Assembly: GCA_033439265.1 (NCBI GenBank)
Contig: JAVTVX010000031.1
Coordinates: 14,917,001 to 14,981,000, forward strand
Direction of reading: 5' to 3'
Source of the DNA: Dillenia suffruticosa
Lineage: Eukaryota > Streptophyta > Magnoliopsida > Dilleniales > Dilleniaceae
Length of the DNA stretch: 64,000 bases
Shown here in pieces: positions 51,197-62,872 of the stretch. Positions within the stretch are counted from its first letter, which is position 1, and the number at the start of each line of letters is the position of its first letter. The position numbers and the translations under genes are program-made. Under the pieces are notes generated by a model. That model had not been told where the DNA came from. It did no database searches and was given only the letters and a program-made list of their open reading frames with translations.

Positions 51197-52573
51197 CAGA
51201 GTGATGAAGAGCTCCGATGTATTTATGAGAAAGCCAGCGGAGGTGATATTGACGACTTTAGAGTTCGCAAGGATATACTGTTGGTTTTTCGAGATCAAAT
51301 ATATGTACCAGCAGATAGTGCTCTTCGTAGGGCTATTCTCGAGGAGGCCCATTCATCTGCCTATGCTTTACATCCCGGTAGTACTAAAATATACCGCACC
51401 ATCAGAAACAGTTATTGGTGGTCAGGTATGAAACGGGAAATTGCAGAATTTATTGCTCGTTGCCTTGTATGTCAGCAGATAAAGGTTGAGCACCAGCGTC
51501 CAGCTGGCACTTTGCAGCCCCTTCCCATTCCTGAGTGGAAGTGGGAGCATATCACGATAGATTTTGTAGTGGGATTACCGCGGACTTCGGCACAACATGA
51601 TGCTATTTGGGTGATAGTTGACCGACTTACTAAGTCCGCACACTTCATCCCGATTAGGAGTGATTACTCACTTGAGGCGTTGACACGCCTCTATATTGAT
51701 ATGATTGTGAGACTGCATGGGGTTCCAATGTCGATAGTATCAGATCGAGACCCCAGATTTACATCCTGTTTTTGGCCAGTCTACAGGAGGCTTTGGGTAC
51801 TAAACTAAATTTCAGCACAGCGTATCACCCCCAAACAGATGGTCAGTCAGAGAGGACCATTCAGACTTTAGAGGACATGCTTAGGGCATGTGTTATGGAT
51901 TTCCGGGGGAGTTGGGATCGGCATCTTCCGTTAATGGAATTCGCCTATAATAATAGCTATCAGGCGAGCATTGGCATGCCACCTTATGAGGCATTGTATG
52001 GGAGGAAGTGTCATACCCCGTTGTGCTGGGATGAGGTTGGTAAGCGATGTTGAGCTGGTAGAGGAGACAAAGGAGAAAGTGAGGATTATCCGTACGCGGA
52101 TGAAAGCTGCCCAGGATAGACAGAAATCCTATGCATATCGTAGGCGGCGACCTCTAGAGTTTACTGTGGGATACATGGTATTCTTAAAAATATCTCCCTT
52201 GAAGGGAGTCATTCGATTTGGGCAGCGAGGGAAATTGAGTCCCAGGTATATTGGATCCTTCCGTATCCTTGACAGCGTCGGAAGTGTAGCATATAAATTG
52301 GAGCTGCCAGCAGACCTATCGCGTATTCACGATGTATTTCATGTCTCAGTACTTAGGAGATATCAGCTAGATCCCTCACACATTTTAGAAGCTCCGCCAG
52401 TTGAGCTTCGAGAGGACTTGAGCTTACCTGTCCAGCCCATGACTATTTTTGATCGACAGGTCAGGAAGTTACGGAGCAAAGAGATACCTCTTGTTAGAGT
52501 TTTGTGGAGGAGCGACCAGGTCGAGGATCAGACCTGGGAGCCTGAGGAAGCCATGAGAAGACAACACCCCTAA
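51197..52573 (+). pseudogene. Integrase and chromodomain-like tail of element 1
   Basis: The HHCC zinc-binding region has His in [10 protein letters not shown] and the pair CLVC near 51459-51470. The catalytic core follows, with [19 protein letters not shown] and [13 protein letters not shown] giving the D,D,E residues. A frameshift near 51770 (one base short) and another near 52040-52050 split it. The C-terminal part has GKLSPRYIGSFRIL and IHDVFHVSVLR, then the chromodomain-like VRVLWRSDQVEDQTWEPE. Such tails steer chromoviruses to heterochromatin. The frame ends in TAA at 52571 where element 2 has Gln. Confidence 0.92.
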
Positions 52574-52621
52574 CTTTTCTCTGTATAGTTTCTTTTAGTC
52601 TCGAGAACGAGACTTGTTTTT

Positions 52622-52635
52622 AGGAGGTTAGAAAA
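52622..52635 (+). other. Polypurine tract of element 1
   Basis: AGGAGGTTAGAAAA lies immediately before the 3' LTR start. It is the expected primer for plus-strand DNA synthesis, interrupted by two T residues. Element 2 has the equivalent AGGGGGTTAGAAAA. Confidence 0.8.
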
Positions 52636-54697
52636 TGTAATACCCAAATAAATAAATATAAAAAAAGGGGAAAATTAAAATTAGGGCTTAAAGCCCTAAT
52701 TTTCTCCCCTCTTTCTCTCTCTCTCTCTCTTTCCCCCTCTCTTCTCTCCCTTTCTCTTTCTCTTTCCCATCTCCCCGCCACCGCGTCTCTCTCTCTCCCG
52801 CTGCCATCCTCCGTCGTGAAGATCGCCGCGCTCCACCCACAGCCGCTGCGGCTCCTCCCTTCTGCGAGTGAGCCACTGCAGCTCCTCTTTGCACGAGCTG
52901 CCCGGTGCGAACGCACGAGCTAGCGCGCGATCTCCATCGCGCGAGCGCGCGATCTCCATCGCGCGAGCGCGCGATCTCCCTCGCGTGAGCGCGCAACCCT
53001 TCCTGCACGAGCACGAGCCCGAGCGCGCCTCACCCTGCACACCACTGCACGCCACTGCACGCTCCTGCACAAGCGCCAGCGACCCCAGCGTGACCCCAGC
53101 GCAAGTAGCACGCGATCCAGCTCGCGAGCGCGCTCCAGCGCGCGAGCTAGCGCCCGAGCCAACGCGACTCAGCGTGTGACCCAGCGTGTGACCCAGGGCC
53201 AGCGCTTCAGCGCGCGATCTGGCTCGCGAGGCCCACCAAGCCCACAGACCCAGCAGCCTACAGGCCCACCAGGCTGCAGACCCAGCAGCCCGCAGGCCCA
53301 GCAGCCCGCAGGCCCCAGGCCTGCAAGCCCATTGCGGCCCACGACCCACTGTGGCCCACGGCTCGCAGCCCGAGACGGCCTGTGACAGTCTGCGAGTCCC
53401 TATGAAGGTTTTAGACCAAATCGACGGGTGAACGAAAGCTAAATCTGAGATCCGAAGACTCCTAGGTGAGAGAAATGAAATCTCTTCAACCCTTGAATAA
53501 ACTTTGTCAAATTAGTTAGCATGGTTTTAGATTCGAATTAAGATTTATTTTGATTTTGGTTATTTACTTATAAATAGAATGAAATTGATGATAGTGAAAT
53601 TGTTTATAAATTGAGAAATTTAGGATTTGTACGAATTTAAGAAAAACGATAAACCCTGAAATAGTCGGAAATTGATGAAAATCGTGATGACTTGATTAGG
53701 TTGGCTTTCTTGGTGACTCGATTGAGGGGCGCCTTGTTCTGCGTATTGTGGTGTTATTGGGGAGTGCGCTACCCTCTCCAAAAACTGTGAGTGTGATTTA
53801 TTTCAATATTTTTGTTTAATATGTAAACTCTGTTTTATAACATTTTGATGAATGAGCATGATTTGTCATATACTTGAAATGTTTTGACTGTTTTTAAAAT
53901 TGATTTTTGTGAACCGATGGAGTGTCCAAAAAAATTGTGTTGAATTATGAAATTATTCATCCATGTGGTTGAATTGTATAATGTGTCATTGTGTTGAAAT
54001 GTATAATGTGCCATTTTATGCTAGATGTTGAATTAGAACCGGGTATTCTTCCCCGAGTACTCACCCCTCATTTCCCTTCTTGTTTCAGAGATAGTGTTTG
54101 GCAATGAGCGTTGCTTTTAGGATGCTCAGTATCATTGAGAGATTTGATCTGGATCTGAGGAGTTATTGTATATTTCAGCTGCAAATTTCGTGAGTTAGTA
54201 ATTGTATTGGTGATATATATGTGTTATGAGATCGATAGACGACCATTGTATAATTTTGGGATGACTGTATAAATATGGACACGTCATTGCATAATATTGT
54301 ATTGAGACATTTCTGGTTCATTGTGTAAGTACTTGGGGTTGTGTCAAGTCTTAAAAGTGCCCTCTAGGATCGCTTAGTGCCTCCTCTAAATCACAGGAGG
54401 GACGACTGGCGGCTGTCCATGCCTTTGACGGGGGCATGGCAGTAGAGGTCTGTGGCTAGGTTATTGAAAATTTTTATAACCTTGCGTTATCTGGATGTCG
54501 GCTGTGAGATTGGTCGATTTTTGGAGAGGCCGGGATGGCCATTTGATTTTAATACATGATGATTGTGTTTTATACAAGGTAAATTATACTTGGGAAACCT
54601 CCGAAATATAGGGAGATTCTGTCCGATTTTCTGTAAAAATACAACCGGCATTCAGGATAACGGACGGTCGTTCACGATCCCGGTTCGGGGCGTGACA
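52636..54697 (+). repeat. 3' LTR of element 1
   Basis: 2062 bp, TGTAATACCC to CGTGACA. It lacks about 540 bp present in the 5' LTR (junction near 54030-54034) and carries a 22-bp triplicated GC-rich unit at 52922-52987 that the 5' LTR has once. LTRs are identical at insertion, so these and many substitutions arose later. The open frames on both strands are GC-rich low-complexity artefacts. Confidence 0.92.
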
Positions 54698-57501
54698 TAA
54701 TGAGTTTGAAAACAGAAAATGTAAACTTAATCCATTTTTTTAGAGAAAAAATTAATATATTTATTTTTAGAGAGAAATTAATTTGGGTTTTTTAGAGAGA
54801 GAGAAAAATTAAAATCAATGTATTTAATGAGAGCATATATATTATACTTAACGGACCAAATATATCTAGTTCTCCTAATTAAAATTATAACATTAAAATT
54901 ATGATCCATTCTCTTAAATTATAATTGAAAATATATGATATACTTAACCCACATAAATTTCTAAGTTCCCTCACGGTTTCCTCCATCAATTTGATATGAA
55001 CTTCGTGCAGGCATTATTTTCAAGTGGAGTATGATCATCTTTACACTTGATTGAATCGAATCTACTGGACAACAATGGTAAAACATTCAGTGTACAAATA
55101 TCAAGGAGATTAGAAAATATTTGGACTTGAAGATACCAGAAATGGACATAAATACTAATTTCATTCATATAACTTGAATCTCAAATTTAGATATAAGGAA
55201 ACAAGAGCAGACCCTAACTTTTTCCCTTTGGAAGATTGATCATCAGTGATCACTTCCTATACGTAAAGCAAGAACTCTAAGTTTCGGTCTCACTATTTTG
55301 TTGTACGCATAATTATCTCAACTCTAGGACTAATTTCGCTGTATTTATATAGGAAAGATTTATGAAACATTTGTTCGTTTGAACCCTTGACAAAGAGACA
55401 TGCGGCGAGAGTCTGGCACTTGGAGGTATTGGCGGATGGTGTCCTTGACAGCCTGCACTTTCACCCAGCTATTGAATCTCAATACAAATGGAGGAAAGTC
55501 CTTTTCCGGGATTATTACCAAATCTGTTTCTTGAGAGAGTAGAAGTTGGGTCCCTGGAGGTATGTGATAAGAACCCAAAGTACGATTAGAGTCATCTAAT
55601 CTCTGGCGATCAAAGGTGAGTATTTGATAGTGCTCCTGGAGTCGGGTCCTTTCTCTTATTCGAGCTTTCAAGTCACCGACTGAGTCAGTGTGGCTCATCC
55701 TGAAACGATGTTCGACGTCACCATGGATCACGATGATATCCATGACTTGTTCAAAAGCGCAATGGAAGCGAGGAAATGTTCTTCGGAAACAGTGGCCAAC
55801 CGCAGTCGCAGTTTCCTTGCCTCGTAGGGTGTTGGGAAGTAGGTGTTTTGCTGAAGGTTTCTCCCCCTCTCGGATCAAGAGAGAGAGAGAGAACAAAGCA
55901 AGTGATGCGAAAAAAGGAGGTGGGGTGTTGCCCATTTTTATAGGTTTGAGACAAAGTAAATTTTTAGATGGAAAGTGAATGATTAATTAAAAAATGTGGA
56001 GGCGTTGCCTATTTCAGAACTTAGTTAATTGCTTGACATGCCATTAGTTAATTGGTTGACATGCCAAAACTTGCACCTGGTACTTCTTATTAGGATGGAA
56101 AGTGAATGATTAGTAACATACCATTTTTGAAGTACAGATTGATGCCCCAGTTAAATTAATCTCGCAATCGTATGTCTGTGTGATTGATTACAAGTCAAAA
56201 GAATCATCGTGTTAATGAATTCAATCACTCGAACATAAGTTAAACAAATTACCAAATTTAAAAGATTTGTGCTCAATCATATAGTTAATTAACCTTATGA
56301 TTCTTTTGATTCGCCCTCAGTTGTACTTGTGTGATTGAGTTAATTATGCTGTCAATGATATTCAAAAATTTAATAAGCAATGCAAATAAAATAATTTCAA
56401 ATGACAACCAAACAGTGGAAATTTACCATTTCTAATGCTTTCCCACTTTCGGTGGTTTTGATGGACTTGATCATGCATGTCTTAACATTAGTACTTCTAA
56501 GGGAAAGATCTTCTTTGTTTTTTTTTTTGACTTCTAATTTATCAAAACTGTCTATTCTCTCTAGGGTGCGATCGGGTTTGGTGAAAGATACAAATGTTAA
56601 CTATGCATTATTCTTGTTTGGATATATCTTATATTAACTTATTAAATTTTGGGATTTTAAAAGGACAAATCTCTAACAACATGGCTGTATTGTACTAAAC
56701 AAGATCGAACCAGCCAGTTCAACTTGAAAATGGGTGAACCAGCCCCTTCACAATCTGAGATTATAAAGTAATGTTAATCTGTATGTTGTTAAATTGATTT
56801 TCTCTTAATTTTATCGTTGTAGTTCTATAATTAAATATAAAATAATTTATATGGGCTTTCTACTGTAATGAGCGAGTATTTTACTAGTAATATAATATAA
56901 TACAAGTTAAGCATCTGAGGGTAGATATGTGATCTCCCTCGCTTAAGTTAAAACAAAATCATACATAGAATCAATGCTATCAAAACCGTACTCGATACTA
57001 ATGACTCACTAGTTCACCAATTTTATTGACGGTTCAATCCTGGTTCGAAAGAAATAGAACTTGCTGCAAGTTTCCTGCCTTTTAGTCATGAAAGATGTAA
57101 TGCAGTGATGAAACCAAAAATCATAACGTTGGACTTCGTTAAGGTTGCTCTCCACAATGCATTCGTAGATGCCGCAATCTGTTATATTAGGCATTCTATT
57201 GTCATATCTCAACAACACCAATATGAACATTACTTTTCCAGCACCTTGGCTTTATTTATCTCTCTCTCTCTCTCTCGCTCTGTTTTCTTTAAGCACAATT
57301 ATTGACATTGGAATAAGTCCAACGTAAAGTGTTTTTTTTTTTAATTTTATTTTTGGAAAAGATGATCAAACTTTGGTTTGAGCAAATAGGATTGAATGTT
57401 TTAAATTACTTAAAAGGATTAAAGTGCATGTTCTCAATAAGTCTGACTTCTCAACACTTTTTTCCATGATTTTAACATTTCCAATTACTTAAAAGGACCA
57501 G
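54698..57501 (+). repeat. Segmental duplication copy B, right part
   Basis: Starts with the second TAATG (54698-54702) and is collinear with 35895 onward of copy A, very similar throughout. It carries UBL-B. At about 57178-57217 it has 40 unique bases where copy A has 38378-39040. It ends at ACCAG (57497-57501), followed by element 2. Copy A continues uninterrupted past ACCAG at 39311-39315. Confidence 0.88.
55293..55935 (-). pseudogene. UBL-B, frameshifted copy of UBL-A
   Basis: Nearly identical to UBL-A, with the same MGNTPPPFF start, leader and first ubiquitin-like domain. A 2-bp deletion at about 55399-55400 (copy A has ACATATGCGG, copy B ACATGCGG) shifts the frame in the second domain after PDSRR. 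The shifted frame stops at 55360, giving 191 residues and losing about the last 35 normal ones, including the end of the second fold. The original stop codon is still visible at 55293-55295. The protein could still be made as a truncated form, but the simplest reading is a recent pseudogene. Confidence 0.85.
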
Positions 57502-59916
57502 TGTCACGTCCCAAACCGGAATCGTGAACAGCCGCCTGTTGCCCTAGGATGCTGGCTATATTTTTACAGAAAATCGGGCAGAATCTCCCCATAAATCAGA
57601 GGTTTCCCGTGTACAATTAAACCTGTATAATCAAAATCAACCTGTAATTTAAATAAATGGCCATCCCGGCCTCCCCAAAATCAACAAACATCACCGCCAG
57701 CATCCAGAACAACGCAAGGCTACAAGTTTCTAGCAGTTCTAGCCACAAACCTCTACTGTCATGCCCAACTAGAGCATGAACAGCCGCCACACCGAGTGGA
57801 CCTAAATTTTATGTAAGATACAATAATTCTCCCAAATAACATTCACATACGTACAATCGCCTCAATGCAAAGGAAATATGATAGTTAAATTATACAGTCA
57901 TCCCAAAATAAGTACATGACCAACTACGGACCTCAATGTCAAGATCTCGCAGGGTCGAAACTAAATTAGAAGTAAATCTCACCGTCAGAACACCAAATTC
58001 GCTCTAGAGCCTGTAACGCCGCTCTATCACAATCAACCTGTCTGAGGAGGAAAAATAGAGGGGTGAGTATCATGGGAAGAAACTCAGTGAGTGAGGGGAA
58101 TAATATCAAACATAAATAGCGTGGGTGAACCATTGGAGTGTCAAATAACATCAATCGAAATAAAATTCGCATTTCACAGCAAAACATGATATGTCTAGCA
58201 ATTTGAAATCATTTAAATCAGTCACACGATAACAAGCATGTATGCATCCATTTAAAATCAAGTAATATCAGAGCGAGCCAAAGATTGTCCTGGCAAAGGT
58301 CAACCGTGACCAAAGACAGGCGTATCGGGGGTTTTATTATGCATAGACTTTAAAACGTTTTCTACCCCGACGTTGGCCATGAGTTAGCTGGGGCCAACTC
58401 ATCAACATGTATAGGACCCCGCCCGGTGCTAGACGGTGGCGTCACACACGTCCTCCCCCTACGTGGGTTCAACCGGCCGCGCCTATAGCCTTTAGAATAA
58501 ATGACGTTTGCGGATACCTCCTGCAGAAGCATATCCGGGCAACCCGTGTCTCTACAAACGCCCTTCGTAGCTACGGAATCATCATAGTATCACAAGGGCA
58601 CAACGCCCCATAGTATCACAAGGGCACAACGTCCCAGGGCACAACGTCCCACAAGTATTACCACATCATCATATAACTAGTGGATATCCAACCCACGTAG
58701 TTCATCAAAAACATTTTAAATTTGCGTGCCAATACGTCTTTTTAATTCATTTCAAAACAGCATATCAATGTAACGGTATAAAATGAAATTTATACATTTT
58801 CAAGTAATGGCACAATTATTGTTTCATTTCAAACAATGGATGCATAGTCATTGTAAATATAATTCAAGACACTCCAATAATCACAAAACAGATTTAAAAT
58901 TCAATGTCATACGTCAGATCAATGCATATCAAAAGCATGTTTTATCAAAAACACGGCAGAAAACAGGTTTTTACTATTTTATGCAAGAGATTAGAGTCCC
59001 ACTCACAGTCTACGGGAGGGAAGTCACTCCCTACTGACAAGCCAAATCGGACCTGACCGCTCGAGTCTCCAAAAGATCAACCTAAATCAGATTATCAACA
59101 TTTAATATCAAATAAAAGCCAAATCAGGGATTTTCAATTTTTTTTTCCTTCTAAATTTATACCACCTAATTTACAAAACTTCATTATAGATTCTCGTTTC
59201 CTCAGTTTCGAATCATCTGACTCACCAATGGTCAAGTTTCTAATATTTTTCATTTTTTTTGTCTAATTTTCCTCGAATTTCACACATTTCAATATATTAT
59301 GTAACTCTCGATCTAAATTCGACTTAATTTCGATAGAATTAATTCAAATGTTGAAAAGGTTGTATTTCTCTCACCTAGGGTTTCTCAGATTTCTGGATCT
59401 AGCTTTCGTTCACCCGTCAACCTGGTTTAAAACCTGTAATGTTTACCATTTGAAACACAAGTGAGAAATTTAAGTCAAATTACCAATAATTTTTGAAACC
59501 CTAGTACGTACACGAAATCGAGAATTCATTTACCTACGCAAAGGGTCACGGGTCGTCGTGGCTCACGGGCCATGGGCTGGACTGGGCCGTGGGCCATACT
59601 GGCCTGCGGGCTTGGACGGGCTGTCGGGCCTGGTGGGCCCGTGGGCTTGCTAGGCCTGCGGGCTGTAGTGCGTGCGCAGGCACTGGTGTACGCGCGCAGT
59701 TGCGTATCTCCACGGAGGGAGAGTAAGTTGCGGGAGAAAGAAGAAGAAGCAGAAAAAGAAGAAGAAGAAGGAGGAGGAGAAGGAGAAGGAGGAGTAGGAG
59801 AAGAAGAAGAAGGAGGAGAAGGAGAACCTGTGGCGGCGGTTGCGCGGCGGCGAGGGCACGGGAGGAGAAGCGCGGCAGTGCAGAAATGAAATCGCCACGG
59901 AGGAGAGAGAGAGAAA

Positions 59917-59957
<41 letters not shown>

Positions 59958-60019
59958 AAATTAGGGCTTTAAGCCCTAATTTTTAATTTCAGTTTTTTTT
60001 TTTTTATTTGAGTATTATA
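57502..60019 (-). repeat. 3' LTR of element 2
   Basis: Plus-strand reading starts TGTCACG, the complement of the CGTGACA end, and finishes at the complement of TATAATACTCAAATAAA, close to the TGTAATACCCAAATAAA start of element 1. It has the same inverted-repeat box (59960-59980) next to an AG/CT tract and a GC-rich block at about 59530-59860, but the GC-rich sequence differs from that of element 1. Repeats of CACAAGGGCACAACG lie at about 58596-58650. Confidence 0.88.
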
Positions 60020-60033
60020 TTTTCTAACCCCCT
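60020..60033 (-). other. Polypurine tract of element 2
   Basis: On the minus strand AGGGGGTTAGAAAA precedes the 3' LTR start directly, matching the element 1 tract and position. Confidence 0.75.
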
Positions 60034-60067
60034 AAAAACAAGTTTCGTCCTCGAAACTAAAAGAAGG

Positions 60068-61330
60068 CTATACAGAGAAAAGTTGGGGGTGTTGTCTTCT
60101 CATGAATTCCTCAGGCTCCCAAGCCTGTTCCTCGACCTGGTCGCTCCTCCACAAAACTCTAACAAGAGATATCTCTTTGTTCCGTAGCTTTCTGACCTGT
60201 CGATCCAAAATAATCACAGGCTGGACAGGTAAGCTCAAGTCCTCTCGCATTTCTATCGGCGGAGGCTCCAAAATGTGTGAAGGATCTGAGATATACTTCC
60301 TCAACACTGACACATGGAAGACATCATGGATCCGAGATAGTTCATCTGGCAGCTCTAGCCTGTATGCCACGCTCCCAACCCTACTGAGGATATGGAACGA
60401 GCCAATGTACTTGGGGCTCAACTTGCCCCGCTGCCGATGTCGTACTAGTCCCCTCAAGGGAGAAATCCTCAAGAACTCCATATCGCCCACCTCAAACTCT
60501 AAAAGTCGGCGTCTTCGATCCTCATATGCCCTCTATCTGTCTTGGGCGGCTTTCATTCGCTCACGGATAACCTTAATTTTATCCTTTGTTTGCTCAATCA
60601 ACTCAACGCTGTTGAGACGTCGCTCTTCGACTTCATCCCAGCACATCGGGGTGCGGCACTTCCTGCCATATAGTGCCTCATATGGGGGCATCCCTATACT
60701 GGCTTGATAACTGTGATTATATACGAATTCGACCAGTGGAATGTGCCGATCCCAACTACCTCGAAAATCCATCACACATGCCCTCAGTATGTACTCAAGG
60801 GTCTAAATGGTCCTCTCAGACTAGCCATCCGTCTGAGGATGATATGCTGTACTGAAGTTCAATTTAGTACCCAATGCCTCCAGCAACTTGGGCCAAAATC
60901 TAGATGTGAACCTGAGGTTTCTATTTGAAACAATCGACACAAGCACCCCGTGAAGCCAAACTACAGTATCAATGTAGAGACGTGCCAACGCCTCTAAGGA
61001 ATAGTCACCGCGGATAGGGATAAAATGTGCAAATTTGGTGAGTCGATCGACAATCACCCAAATCGCATCATGCGTGAAGAAGTCCGCGGCAACCCCATCA
61101 CGAAGTCCATAGTAATATACTCCCATTTCCACTCAGGAATGGGAAGAGGCTGCAGTGTGCCCGCTGGACGCTGATGCTCAGCCTTCACCTATTGGCGAGC
61201 TAAACATCTTGCCACAAAATCCTCAATTTCTCGTTTCATGTTAGGCCACCAATAACTATCCCGAATAGTCCAATACATCTTGGTACTACCCGGATGAATG
61301 CTTAAGTTGAGGAGTGTGCCTCCTCTAGTA
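60068..61330 (-). pseudogene. Integrase and chromodomain-like tail of element 2 (decayed)
   Basis: The C-terminal 140-codon frame (60068-60490) is intact, with GKLSPKYIGSFHIL, IHDVFHVSVLR and VRVLWRSDQVEEQAWEPE, ending QLFSV. Upstream pieces show WDEVEERR, the [10 protein letters not shown] segment and the catalytic region with [16 protein letters not shown]. The second catalytic Asp region reads VSNRNLRF, so the Asp is Asn here. The zinc-binding pair has lost its second Cys (CLAR). In-frame TAG codons at 60533-60535, 60803-60805, 60821-60823 and 61189-61191 (plus-strand positions of their complements) fall where element 1 has Gln. Confidence 0.85.
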
Positions 61331-62110
61331 TGGCCTTGCGGAAATCAATGTCAACTGAAATACAATTCCGTTCTCCAAACACTATCTATCCATTTTCTCG
61401 GAATCCGAAGTCTCTGACATAGTTGAACAAGGTCTGTCTGTCTCATATCTGGCTAATGATGCTTCTCACACATCATTAACCACACTGACTCCTAATGTAC
61501 GGAGTCCCACCAATAAAGAGGGGTAAGCACTCTCTCTGCCGTCTGAGAGTAAGATACTTAGCATGCTCCTCAACACTCTGCAAGCTGACTAGGATGTCAT
61601 CAGTGGACACGATAACAAATCGATCTAGAAAATTCATAAAAGACCCGATCTATTCGGTTCATAAATGCAGCTAGGACATTCGTCAGCCCAAATGGCATGA
61701 CCAAGGACTCAAAGTGTCCACGCTGATACGGAATGCGATTTTTGGACAGATCCTCGACCCTAACCCGTAACCGAGTATAACGCGATCGAAGATTTATCTT
61801 CGAAAAAACCTTATCACCGAGAAGCTGATCAAACAAATCATCGATGTGGGAAAATGAATATCAATCCTTGGTAGTGACCTTAGTCAACTGTCAATAATCC
61901 ATAACAAGTTTAAGTATTCTATATTTCTTCTTTACAAATTATACCGAAGCACCCTAAGGTGTGGTGCTTGGATGAATGAATTATTTATCAAACAATTTCT
62001 GTAGTTAAATCTTGAGCTCTCTCAGCTCAAATGGTACCATTCTATATAGCGGAATAGAAATAAGAGTAATCCTTAGAGCCAGATCAATCTCAAAATTGAA
62101 CTTCCGAATC
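61331..62110 (-). pseudogene. Reverse transcriptase remnant of element 2
   Basis: A 78-codon frame at 61600-61836 retains FDQLLGDKVFSKINLRS and [15 protein letters not shown], recognisable RT motifs. The catalytic FIDD box is not intact. The RNase H region between RT and integrase is largely missing. RT N-terminal sequence at about 61840-62110 is present but broken by frameshifts. Confidence 0.75.
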
Positions 62111-62118
62111 AATGATAA

Positions 62119-62651
62119 TTAGGGTGGCTCCTCATGAAATACTTCCGGAAACTTCTGTACCACCAGAATCTCATCAAGTCTCGGATTCTGTATGGTGGTA
62201 TCGATCATATGTGTCAGGTCTATCATACATCCCCGACGTATTATACGTCTGGCTTTCCTCACTAATACAATACCACGGGGTAACACCCGTCTCTCACTCG
62301 TAAACGTCAGTGGTGGCCCTTCAGGCCTCCAAAAATCGTCTTTCTTGATAAAACAGTCTAAGAAAACTCTATAAGTATACAATTAATCTATCTCTAAGAT
62401 GGCATCGAAATCTGTCATATCCAGTAGGATCAGATTTACTCTCAGCACTGTCCCACCTACCATGACATCATACTCTCTATATACGAATTCTCTAACCAAC
62501 TGCTCACCAAGAGGAGCGACAACTAATAGCTCCTCATCAAGTAACGATAACAGCCCATCCGACTGTTGAGCGAAAGAAACTCTCACATAGAAATAGTTCG
62601 ATCTTGTGCCAATAAGAACACAAACGTCGACTCCATATATTTCCATAGCAC
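62119..62651 (-). pseudogene. Protease and linker of element 2 (decayed)
   Basis: Two adjoining frames give the protease (VCVLIGTRSNYFYV, then LDEELLVVAPLGEQL and TDFDAILEID) and the linker to RT (RRIIRRGCMIDLTHMIDTT). The active-site triad reads Gly-Thr-Arg instead of Asp-Thr-Gly. Its Arg is shared with element 1. Gln in PLGEQL and in DTTIQ marks sites that are TAG in element 1. Confidence 0.8.
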
Positions 62652-62872
62652 CAAGATTCAAAAAATATTAAATAAAATAAATAAAAATAAAAATAAAAAT
62701 AAAAAGAATTTACTAAGAGTACGGAAAGAATAGGGATATATACCTGTATATCAAAATAGTTAAACCTCTAGTACTGTAACAATCATGTCCGTACATATCA
62801 TCACAAAATACACGATTTCAAAAGAAACAGTGCATAAGGACCTCTAAACGGAAGGATCCGCAGGAGGATTAC
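62652..62872 (-). other. AT-rich gag-pol spacer, candidate intron, element 2
   Basis: A 221-nt counterpart of the 48970-49216 spacer. The donor side is ATGG then GTAATC, and the gag TAG stop (62844-62846) is 26 nt inside, exactly as in element 1. The interior shares a CTAGAGG-TAACTATTTTGA-TATA stretch with element 1. The acceptor side reads TTG before GTGCT instead of AG, which looks like a point loss of the acceptor. A TTTTTA-repeat expansion lies at about 62667-62706. Confidence 0.6.

Larger units (their letters stand above)
44747..54697 (+). mobile_element. Full-length Ty3/gypsy chromovirus (Tekay/Del-like), element 1
   Basis: A complete LTR retrotransposon of 9951 bp. Its LTRs begin TGTAATACCC and end GGGGCGTGACA, and TAATG flanks both ends (44742-44746 and 54698-54702). 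It has a tRNA-Met-type primer site, gag with a CCHC knuckle, protease, RT, RNase H, integrase with a C-terminal chromodomain-like tail, and a polypurine tract. The LTR sequence style, order of domains and chromodomain place it in the Tekay (Del) lineage of chromoviruses. The copy-A locus retains the unoccupied site at 35895-35899. Coding parts carry about a dozen stops and several frameshifts, so it is non-autonomous today. Confidence 0.93.

Noticed and set aside
52688-53385. Frames of 100-217 codons in the 3' LTR of element 1
   Set aside because: Same cause: a GC-rich low-complexity LTR block. No conservation of frame between LTR copies.
58590-58660. CRISPR-like or satellite array of CACAAGGGCACAACG units
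   Set aside because: Only a few short imperfect copies inside an LTR, repeated at 63930-63990 because that is the other LTR of the same element.
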